Assembly: GCA_932294295.1 (NCBI GenBank)
Contig: OW028579.1
Location: 28,779,250-28,843,249 of the forward strand
Direction of reading: 5' to 3'
Source: Alitta virens
Lineage: Eukaryota > Annelida > Polychaeta > Phyllodocida > Nereididae
Length of the DNA: 64,000 bases
Shown: in pieces, positions 49,626 through 61,700 of the stretch
How the letters are laid out: every line of letters starts with the position of its first letter
Numbering within the stretch: the first letter of the stretch is position 1
Notes under the pieces: generated by a model
Seen by the model: the letters and a program-made list of their open reading frames with translations, nothing else
Told to the model about the DNA's origin: nothing
Database searches by the model: none
Made by a program: the position numbers and the translations under genes

Positions 49626-49753
49626 ATGTCGCTGTTATGGATGTCTATGGTGTGCTTAACATTGTTCAGCACACCTTGCAATTGCAAGCCGAAGTCTGTG
49701 TCTGTTAATCTCAATTCTAAATGGGGATCCACTCCGCTAGTTTTGGAAGCCAG
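49626..49753 (+). CDS. UGGT1: UGGT exon 1 (residues 1-42)
   Basis: ATG in AGAAAATGTCG opens a hydrophobic signal peptide (MSLLWMSMVCLTLFS, ending around TPCNC). Then comes mature sequence KSVSVNLNSKWGSTPLVLEA, the conserved UGGT N-terminus. The donor is CCAG|GTAAGC, phase 2. The exon probably begins at 49623 after a good acceptor, so a 5' UTR exon is expected upstream. Confidence 0.92.
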
Positions 49754-52700
49754 GTAAGCACTTAATTTGATCATTCTTAAAGCGTTTATTTGGAAATAAT
49801 TCATGCCTCGTAATCCTCAATTTACAAATTTCAGTGAATATCTTGCCAAATTTGGTGATGACGTGTATTGGGAATTTGTGAATTCACTAAATGAATTAGA
49901 GGAAGGGTCGTATGACAAAGGTAACATTTGAAAATAGTGCTTTAACAAGAATAAAATTTATCTAGTACAAATTTGAGTTGTCTTATTTCGTTGTGCCTAC
50001 TTAAGGTAAAGCTGTGTGAATTTTTGTTTCAGACAATGAAAGAAATATGTATGAATTGATGCTGAAAATAGCCGGTGGCCTTATAACTCCTCTCCAAATG
50101 GGTTTGCTCAAGTTTTCCCTGTCAATGCGTGCTCAATCACCTTCCATTGAAATGTACAATCAAGTGAGTGCTCAAATTATTACATTGAAGTTTCCTTTGA
50201 TATTGGTGTGGATACAAAGTCACAAGAACTGTCTTTTACCTTGTAGGTTGCACGTGAATTCAGACAAGCTACAGATTGTGAAACTTTTGTTGATATTCAC
50301 GGGGAAATAACGTGTTCACCAGAGGAAGTTGCTGATATGGTGAAGTCAACAGTTAACAGGTATAGCTTTTGAATAGGATCTATAAATTCATTTCTTTTAC
50401 CATAAGATTTTCATTTGACTGGATCACCAATTGTCGTTTAGAGAAAAGTAGAAACTCAACAGTCCAAACATTAGAAATCACAATAATGCAAAAAGATACT
50501 CTGCTTTATTTTCAGTGTGAAATCTAGGCCCATGGTCATCAAGAGTGACCACCACTATCCTGGAAGTAAAGATGCGCCAGTTACTGCCATTTTGTATGGA
50601 GAAATGGGCAGCAATACATTTCGAGGTTTTCACAATGTGTTGAGAGGTTTAGCAGAGAAGGGAGAAATTGATTATATTCTTCGACATTTTATACAGGTGA
50701 GAATTGGAACACTATATCAGAGATCTCTGAAGCCACTTGCCACGTTACCATTGGCTAAAGGCATTACCTTGAAGTTGCCACAGCGCCTAAATGTTTTAAT
50801 CGTCATTTCTGTGATGTGATCAGCAACCTTTGACCAGAGGGTTTATCCATATTCAAGATTAAGAGCCCTTTTCTGTACCACACAATGAAGGTTTGCAATG
50901 CATTTTCATGAGAAATATATTGGCCTCTTCCACCATTGTTTCTTGCATGACTTAGAGTATGCATTTGTGACGTCCCAATGGTTCATTGTTACATCACAAT
51001 CAAGCTGCAATTGTGATGACACCAAATCGGTTTCAGAAAGAGGGGCTGACGTAGTCTGCCCAGATCAGAATTATTACTGAAAATATATGAGTTTGCCAAA
51101 GAAAAGCACAAAAAAATATGCATTGGTTTTTCGAAGGGTCTTTGTGTGTTATGAGAAATGTCAAGTATTAACATGTGTATATTATATATTTAGTTCAGTT
51201 ACTAAGCGTGTGTTCATACCTTTCTACACATCCCCAAAACAATAAACTGTAATTGTGATTCAGCATCACAAGTTCCAAAGTGAACAAGATCCATTGAATC
51301 AATTGAGACAAAGGCAGTTATGCTTATGTTTAAAACCTTAATGAAAAAAAAAATTTATGCCGTCTGTAGACTGTAACAATTAAATTTGTTGAATATATTG
51401 CATTGCAAAGGGCATTTCAAAATGTTTCAGATGTCTATCCTGAACTATATTTTCTCTATCCTAAGGCCGAAAAAAAAGTTAGTTTCGATTATAATGTTTA
51501 AAAAAGGGTCAGTAGGTCGGGGAGTTTGTTTTTTTCCCCTAAGAATTCAGGTTTAAAAGCAAAAAATTTAGTGTTAAATATCCTTTTTCATTTCAAATGC
51601 CTTAAAAAAAATCAGGTCGAGCTTTGTGAAGTTGGGTTGGCACCTGCTATATGTATTGAATGAATGCATGAAAGAAACAAATTGGGGAATCATGCAAGGA
51701 GCACCACTAGATGTAGCACTAATGCTAGAACTGAAAATCTGGGACTGGTAATCTTGTTAAATCCTGAACTGCTTTGTGTCATTCAGGTTTCTGCCATGTT
51801 TTAAGTATTTCTTAGAAGTAAGGGAAAAGGATGATGGCAAAACAGCCATGGGTCCGGACCCCCTGGTACTGACATGGATAAAAATAACTAACACAGTTTT
51901 CAAACCTCATTTCAGAGCACAACTGACATACCTGTCAGGTTATCTGGATACGGAGTTGAATTGGCCATAAAAAATCAAGAGTATAAAGCAAAGGATGACA
52001 CCAAAGTTGAAAGTAAGTTTTTGAGCTTTAGTACAGTCTGTTGTTTTAAGATTAAGTAAGTGAAATACACACCTTTTCCCCTTGCCTTCACTTGATAAAT
52101 AGTAGTAAATTTTTCACTTATTTACTAATTTGCATGTTTGTATAAAGCATGTTCACTATATATGCCTAACACTTAGCGTCTCAAGTTTTTCTATGTTGCA
52201 TGCTATAATTGCTGAGTTTTAAATTGTTTCTTGGCTGTTCCAAAGAAAAGCTGGGATGAGTTTATGATCATTTCGCTGTGACATGCAAGCAAAGACCACC
52301 AGGTTTTTAATGGAACAGCCAGTCCTCACGTTGTTTATATCCAAGTCTTCAAACATTCAATGAAAATAAAAATCATGCTAGTCAGTTGTTTGTACAATCT
52401 AAGTAAAACCTATGATTACTGATCAAGACAATTGGCAGTTTTATAAAACGTTTGATGAAAATTCAGTTTTGGGAGCAAAGTTGGAAGTGGCCATTTACAG
52501 TAGGAGACCATTTTATACAGATGGTTGTTTAGGCTGGTTTGACTGTATCTTTCCTACTTCTTCATCATTGCGATGAAGTTGAATTCGCTATCTGAGGTCT
52601 TGGATATAAACAATATTTTCATAATTTAAGTGTTTCGAATGGATGGATTGGACTGGTCAGGCTATTTCCATCATCTAATACGTTTTATTTACCACAAACT

Positions 52701-55700
52701 TGTGTGGTTATAGATTACCTCTATAGTTCATTGAGAAAACCTCAGTGTTTGTCAAAAAAATATCAGCAGTCTTGTGAAACATAACATGAAAATGCCTTGC
52801 AGAAACATCTTCATTTATATCGAAAAGTTAAATTGTTGATATCATACATCCTTGTTGTACAATTAGTCTTGCCAAAAGATCAGATGAAAGGTATGTTCGA
52901 GGTAGAAACGGAGATTTTTGGTAGAAATTGAGCAATTTTTGTGCTTTGGAAATATGGTGTGGACTGTGAATTTGCTGTGCAAGGTTTCCAGGAATTTCTC
53001 TCGGAATTTACTTTACAGAGAATTTCAAAACGTCTATTTTATCGCAGGTGTTTGCTTTTTACCTTTATTCAGTCTATGGCAGTTTTGCTGTTTACTTGAA
53101 ATTGGCGAGTTGTTTTTACAGGTTTTTGTGTTAGTTTGGTTGTCAAATGATATAACTCAGTCCTAAGAATGATATTGAATAAATGAAGCTATGTAAAATG
53201 TACAATCATTGTACTTAGGTGATGGGATCAGTAACAGTTTCAGATTAAGGAGAGGGCCTGCATTCCTAGGGATGAAGGAAAATTGGTCCAAAATTTGCAG
53301 AAATCCTGAAATTTATCCCAAACACCTCGCAGTGGCCTCTGCACACCGACACTTAGCAAAATGTCTCATATTGTTCAAATTGTCACTAATTTATTATATA
53401 AAACTATGTATTTCAGAAATTGAGAATGCAAGTTATCCCTCCAATTCAAATTTAATAGTTAATTTATAAGTTGACCCCTCAGAAGTGATATATAGATTAC
53501 CGCTTCTGTAACTACTTTTCCCATTGGCAAAAAACAATTGTTTTCATTCATCATTTCATTCTTATTATTTGTGATATTCAGACAAAGATGCTACGGAGGA
53601 TGAGGATGATGAGGAGGAAGAAGATGTACAAGGATTTCTTTTCAAGCAATTAAAGTAAGTTTATAACTTCTATACGTAATTAACTTTCAGGGAAAGTGCT
53701 ATTAAGACCAATGCACCTGACCTTCAATGGCCATATACATCAGCAGTGGTTCCATATATATCTATAGACATTTAATATACCATTTGTATATAGAAAAGAA
53801 ATGCAAAATATATGGAAATCGGGAGACACTTGTTTTTTTGTTAGCAGGAAGTGTGTAATCTGTAAATGGGAAATTTGTCATATAGCACGGGTGTAATGTG
53901 AGATTTCATGAAATTGGTCTTATCATAGCAAATTATATTTTTAATGTTTGTTACACCACAGATTATTATTAGCCTTTCCATAAGCCAAGAAGCATTCATT
54001 CCAATAGATAAAACTAGATAAAAACTAGATAAAAGTATGTGCTGAAGCCAGAAGTACAAAAGGAATTGTATGTAATGAAATTGACAGAACATAAGAGCGA
54101 GTAAATCAGTGTCATTGCAGCCCATTTGTGATAGCTTGACAACTCCTTTGTATGAATTAGTGTGATTTTTTTTTAAACTTGTGCAGAACCATGTATCCAG
54201 ACATGCAAGAAAACTTGGACCAGTACAAGGACCATTTGATTCAAACGTCCAGTGAGCTAGCACCTCTGAAAGTTTGGCAATTACAAGGTATGTCAAGATA
54301 TCATATGACGATGTAATTTGGTGTTGGATATGTGACAATTTGTAGCTGCTGATGTTGTGTGTCCTTGTTGTTATTGTGTGATACAATGAAGTGTTCCAGT
54401 GCTGTCCTAAGTTACAGGTTCCCTATTAGTTTTAATAATATATAATTGATCACAGCAAACTTTATACTCCCTTCATATGTAGTTTAAAAAATTATGTTAA
54501 AAAAAAAGATTATTGATAAATATTTAAGCCAGCAAATGTAACATTTCAGACTGTTTTGTGTGTCTTAACTTGTAGTGCCTTATTGAATAATTATACTTGT
54601 TCGTTAACTGAGAAAAAAAGCTTTAATTTTCTGTAATAGCACTCCATATACTTCATTGTGAGCATGGACTGCAGGCGCTGACATTCATTATTGTAATTTT
54701 CTGCAGTTAGTGTTGATTTGTGGGTGGCCCCTCGGCAGCAATGACATGATCATCTTAGAGGGGTCACCCTGCTCAATGTTTTGTTTAATGAAACTCTCTG
54801 TTATTGTATCATTTTTTTTAAATATATATATATAGATTTTATTGACATGTAAAATATCATAAGTGATACATATGTCATTCAGTTAAAAGATAACATGAAA
54901 GAGACATTAATGTAAATACAGAAAGCAATAAAATTTCAATAATCAAGGTTCCAGCCACCAAGTTAACTTATAATACGTGTTTAAAATCCACATACACAAT
55001 AGAAAAAAAATACAAGCCGCTAATAAAAACATTTCACTCTTAAAGTCCAAAACATGACAAGCACATCATAACTAATAAACTAATAAACTAAATTAATAAC
55101 TGTGTGGATACAGGAGATGGTTTTCTCTACACATCGGCTTGAAGGAGAAACTTTCCTAAACTATTTAATAACTCAGGTTCCTTGTTAAATAATAGTGGGC
55201 AAAATAAAATAAATCTGAATGTGTCAAATTGGTATGAGCCAAGTCACAAATCGTGGCACTCTGTTGGTTGCTGGAGACCGAATTCTGTTGAAAACTGACC
55301 TCAAACTTCAACATTACTGAACCAGTTGGTCGAATTAGTAAAGCTGGCAACATAGCCTACGTGGCCAGCCATACATGACAATTTAGTGCATAAATTACAG
55401 CATTAGCTTAACGCATAACTGTAATGCATTTGATCCCTTCTTCACTTCAGACAATAACTATAGAAATTAATATCTATAGATTTAATAGTTATGGAAAAAA
55501 ACTGAATTTCTGTTGTGTGATTTTGCAGACCTCAGTTTCCAAGCTGCATCCAGAGTTCTTGGTGTGGAGGAAGGAAAACGATTGCAGGTGCTGAGAGACA
55601 TCAGTCAGAATTTCCCAATTATGGCCAGGTAAACCTTTTCACTACCAAATTTATGAACCATTTTCAATGAAAGTTGATTTTTGGGATGTCATTTGATACA

Positions 55701-58700
55701 GTGAAAACTCAGTTTTCTACCAAATTTATCTGTACAGTATTAATAATAAATTTTTCTGTTTTAATAATAATACTGCAAATAAGTTCTCAATCCTTGTGGG
55801 CTGTCATGTTTGTGAGCTTGAATCCGAAGTTGGTTTTTGTTGTTGGGGAAATTTACTCAGTTTCTGCATATATCTTTTTAGAGCTTTGATCAAGGAGCCA
55901 GTTACTGATGACATCAGGAAGGAAGTCAAGAAGAATCAAAAAGTGAGTGCATTTTTCTGAATATAATATACAGTATAATCACACCATGGCCAACTCTGAT
56001 TGTTCATAATTTTTCATCTTCACTCCTGCATTTTCAGTATTTTGAAAGCAAGTTTGGAGTGATGCCTGGTGAATCGGCCATGTTCATTAATGGACTCCAA
56101 GCTGACCTGGATGTCTACGATGTCTTCACTTTGTTAGAAACCCTCAGGTCAGAGGCAAAACTGATGGAAGGCCTTCATTCTCTTGGTATTCAGGTGAGCT
56201 CATTTCAAGATACTAGTGTGATGAAATTTTTCTGTTTTGCACGGCTGATCACTGAAGATATATGCTGATAATATTGGTAATTTCCTAAAGCTAGGTTTGA
56301 AAACAACAATTTTGTGTTCTCAACTTCTCTGGAAATCAAAAAGGAATAAAACACTGTTATGTACTTTTGCACTACGAATCACAGATAGATATACACAGAT
56401 TGGACAGTTCTTCATTTGCATAAGCCATCCAGGGACTTCCAGGGTTGTGAATGGCAGCCATTAAAATTTGTGACGTCATAATCATCACAATGGCTATAGT
56501 GATGTCATTTGATTGTTTAATATTGTGACGTCATATTTCTGTGAGCTTAAAATTATGTGTCAAACACTTACTTTGAACCACAAATAAGTACTTCTATAAA
56601 AGATGTATTTTTCATGTAAAGATTTAAAAGAATATTTGAATAACTTAGTGTATATAATGAAACACTGACAAATTCATCATTTTTCTGTCATGAAACCAGG
56701 TGACCCTGTGGGCTAGTCATTTTGTGAAATACCAACCCTGAACAGGCTTACATTGGTTCAGTTGCACTGTCCTCTCTGGATATTATTACATTATTACTCT
56801 GTGCTACTATTCAAGCCATACTGCAGCTTGCAGCACAAAAATACAGGTCAACTGGATTTTTTAAGATTCAACTCAAATTTGTGTTTCAATTTTACAGGGA
56901 GAACATCTTGCCACAATGCTGAAGCTTGACCTCAGGGATGGCGACACAAACTATGCTGTTGATATCCGAGATGATTCCGTTATAGTGAGTTAAAATTTAC
57001 ATTTACCCAGTGACTGCTAATTGATTGTGATCTAAAATCTACTGTTTATTTTATTGCAACTGAAGTAGTTTGATAAATATGAATCTGTGTGACATAGGCA
57101 GTATACGACTGAGCTTTTTCGTGGAACACTTACGTTTCATAAAGCACAAAGTGTATTCCACTGGATCGACTGGAGGTTACAAAAAAAAATCGTAAATTTT
57201 AGTGAAGCACAAATGTTCACGAAGGAAAAAGGGCGTAAACGTCTGTAAAACGGAGTCATGTGATGATACATGGGCAAAACACGTAGATAGTTACAACTGT
57301 ACTAGCTGTTCCAACCATTGAGTTCAGTTTCATCATCACTTTCATCGGACTCCAGTTCCAACAGCAATAATGTAAACAAACGTTTGTTGGGTTGTCGTTC
57401 AGATCGCGCCATTTTTAAATGACATAGGGGGCATTGCAGGGAAATCAAATTTGACTGGCGGTTTTGCATGGACTATGAATTTGACACAGCACAGGTGGGC
57501 ATGGCTTAAAAGCGCTGTACGGAAAATCCCCAGTCGAATACTACCATAGTTTTATTAATTTATTAATTTTAACTCATTTCTTGTAATACAGTACATCAAC
57601 GACTTAGAGAAAGATGTCCGATATTCAAACTGGCCGTCGAGTGTACAAGACTTGCTTCGACCAACTTTCCCTGGAATGTTGAGACACGTCAAGAAGAATA
57701 TGTTCCATGTGGTGTTCATGGTCGACCCTACTGATCCAAATAGCAAAGATTTGCTCAAGATGGCGGAAGCATTCTATGTACACAGTGCACCAATCAGGTA
57801 AGTGTATTTTTTTTTTATGTCATGCCCGGTCAAGGTAGGCTTATCTCACTAATCTCAGAAAAACGGAAGTGTGAGTCACATTAGTCTGTAAGTGCTTTAG
57901 CAGCTAGTCTCATGATTCTAAGGATACAAATTAAATACAATGTAGTTGTAATTGAATGTACTCTGGCAACGAACTATGACGGACAGCTGTAGAATGAAAA
58001 TTTCAATCAGTTGGATTCCATGGTTGTTTGTCCTTGAAGCTTTTAAACTGTAATCATTGTGCCTTTGTAGCAGCCCATAAAAAACATGATCGATCGTTAA
58101 ATTTATTGACTCTTGTGTCCAAATCAATGCATATTCACATCCATGCTGCAATGATCAAAGTCTCTAGCTATCTTTCCTGATTTTACCATAGCTTCATCCG
58201 TGACACCGCAAAAAATACAAAATACCTATTAACATTGATTTACCTATTGATGGCTTACAATATGTTGAATGGACTAAAATATAATGAATATACAATAACC
58301 TTTTTGGCTAATTTTGGTCTCAAAACTTGATGGCAAAAGCAATGAATTGAAGGGGTAGCTCAGTGGTAGCGCGGTGGGCTTCCAACCAGTGGGACTGGGT
58401 CCGTGGTTCAATTCCCGGTCGAGCCAAAGTTGGATGGCTGTTTCATCCTTAATCTTATTGCCATGGTCCCTGCTTGTCCCAATTTAGATTAGCCCATCAG
58501 GTGCAGAAATACAGGACATAAAGCCCTGATCCACCCACCACCCAGCAATGCATTGAAGCAAATTACCAGGATGTGGATGTTTTGATAGGTGACAAAAACA
58601 ATGAAAACAAACAAAATGAAGTGTGAAATGTTGACTATTGAAACTGATAATGAATCTGTATTTATGAAAACTGTGACTAATGATACCATACAGTAACATT

Positions 58701-61700
58701 CTTTTTTTACTGGTATGATTTTGTAGGCACACCAGAAACATTAAGTCTTGTAAGTTGTTGTATGGCAAAGTCATATTGAACAAATTGTTAAATTTTTTCC
58801 TGAATTGTCTTAATCTTTTGATAATTTCAAGATAAATGGGAGAAATATAATTTGTGATTTTACATCAAGTTTATTAAAATATTCCATCCATGTTTTCAGG
58901 GTTGGAATTGTGTTCTTGGTCAACCAAGATGATGAAGTGGATGCAGACAAGGATGCTGGGGTTGCCATGTCGAGGGCATTCTATTACATCAGTCGAGAGG
59001 ATTCTGTCAGAGCACTCAGTTTTGTCACCGATGTAAGTTTATTCAAATTTTTTATCTTGTCTATGCATAATCAGGAAAATTCAGCAAAAGCTTTTGGTAA
59101 AATTATTTCTTTTGATAAGAAATCTTACAATTTTTTTTTGATATACGAAAAATTATATCCTAGATGGCTGGAAATGCAATTTTAAGGGTATAAGTTTTGT
59201 AAATTTACCTTATGTAAAAATTGGCATTCGATTCAGATTCATTCATTTTATTTCACATTCATAAAACATTATAAATTTAATTTTCAAAACATTTTGTACA
59301 TAATGTGAGGAGACCCCACTAATGGGCTATTCCATTTAAAAAAGAGAGGGGGGGGGGCGGACTTAAAGATTATTTTCAGAGAGGGTAAACTGATATCGGG
59401 GAAGGGGGGGGGGAACTGATATCGGGGATGTAGAAAAAAGCAGGGGTGAGGGGGGTTAGTAAAAAACCAGATAGCGGGGGTGGAGGGGGAGGACGGGGGG
59501 GGGGGGGGTCTGAAAATTTCCAGGTCCACCCCTTTTTTAAAAAAAATGGAACAGCCCTTACTATTTAATTGTCCTCATGATGTGGTTCTAATGTATTTTC
59601 TTGTTAAATTTTGTTTAAAGGTTTATGAAAAAGCGAAAGGCCGAGACATAACTTCGCAGGACATCATCAGTGAATTTAATGATGAGTATCCTGACGTGAA
59701 ACCCAAAGATGTGTTCAGTACATCAAGGACTTATGACAAATGGCGAAAGGTACATTTTATATGAATCATGGTACTATATTATTTATTTTGTATTTGTTAG
59801 GATGTATCCCACCCAGGAAAGGAGTGATGTATCCCAGATAGCATTCCAAATCGTATCGAGGTCGGCGCGATGTGGGCAACGTCAAAACAATGTAGAAATG
59901 ACGCTGGCCTGATTTGGACTGTCCAGATTGGTCCTTTCATCTCACATCTATATGATTATAGTTTACCCGAAAAATTTGATTGGACCTGTAGATACGTCAA
60001 CAGTTTTCCTAATTTCAAAAGTTGTAATATTGTGAGAACCTTTTGCTAAGTTTCTGTTGAGCCCACCTTAAAATTCTATTCATAATATCTGTTCATTTAA
60101 CACATTTGATAACACAACAGTATTATATTTATGTCTTCTCTCTATCTTCAGGATTGTGCAACATTTTTCAACAATGTAGGACTTCAAGAATCGCCGCAAG
60201 TTTTGGTCAACGGTGCACCGCTTGCAAAGGATGAGTTGAATCTGGATGCTTTTGAAGAAGCTGTGGTGTCTGGAATCCTAAGAAAGACTCCTGAATTGCA
60301 GAAAGCTGTTTATCAGGTAATGAATATTTATATGCTTACCCAAAGAACACCTATTCCGTTTATAGAGCTAGTTAACTACATGCCATTTAGATGAAGGAAT
60401 ATGCAAGGACAAACTAGGAGTACCAATTAAGGAGTGGTCAATATGTACTTGTGAATTGCTGAACATCTACATTGTACATTGATGGAATTGTACTTGTGAA
60501 TGGAGGAATATTAAGGAAACATCAACCTGGATTCTAAGTCAAGTTATTTGTGGTAGAATATGTGACACTGACCTCCAGCGATTGACCGGACCTCCCGGAC
60601 CTTATCGCTGCCTCAGCATTACCTCCTCACTTCCCAATCATGTAACCTAAAGTCAATCAATTCAGACTACAATACACCATAAAGCAGGTAGATTTGTTTC
60701 CAAATTTGGTAATCCTTATTATATTAATTAGGTAACTTCATCATTCCGCAGTTGTTAGTAACTTGTTAGTAACTTTCGTCAACCAATTTTGAAATTGTTC
60801 AGGTTGTTTAATGTTTAAGCATGGAGTGTACATTTCCATGGTTTAAGCACTAAGTTACAATAGCTACTAGTTTCTAGCAGAGGGAGCCACCAGCAAGACC
60901 GTCCAAACCTGTTGAATGACATAATGGTACAATGAAGTCATTGAGTGCAGTTGATGACATCATTTTTTAGATGATGTCATCGATTAATTTGAACGTCTGC
61001 CTGTGTTAATGACACAAAGCAGGATGGATTTGATTTAAATATGTACAGTTAAATCAAATATGTGTTATGTCTGCAATTTTAGCCTGAATGATACTATGGT
61101 GGAATTAATTTCTATCTCAGTTTCATGTAATCAGTAAAAGTCACAGTAAGGCTGTACTTTGTACTTGTTCAATAAAATTTGCTGTGAAATTCTTTTATAT
61201 TTTTTAGGGACACTTGACCGACAGAATGAGCATTCTCGATTACATGATGACCAGAAGCAACGTCATGCCTAGATTGAATCCTCGCGTATTGGCACCTGCA
61301 GGACATCACCTGGACTTCACAAAGGATTCTGGTGAGTTTTAATCTTTGGTTGCATTCAATAATGCAAATTACTGCAATTTATCCAATTTATTGATAAAGC
61401 TGCTGTATTCATGGTGTAATATTATGTAAATCCTTCTGCCGTCAGTCTTTAGCATATGTCTCTCGGATCAGGGTTGATAGAACCTATTTATATGTAAATC
61501 TTATGAGGACTAGTTCATTTCTGTTGTTGTGATACAGAGATAAAAAGTAATTAAATTGGTCATAGTTGACTACTGCCAATTTGATCTTTTGCGTGGTACT
61601 GTTAGTGTGTGGCATAAATAGTTTTCTGGGAAAAAAAAGCATATACCACTACTACTGACGGTGAACAAATACACACCTTCTTGCATTTCTGATGTTTCCA

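Noticed and set aside
53841..54386. 181-residue minus-strand frame spanning UGGT exon 8
   Set aside because: It runs antisense to a real exon and through intron sequence. No start signal or family resemblance; the length is a chance effect of AT-rich sequence.
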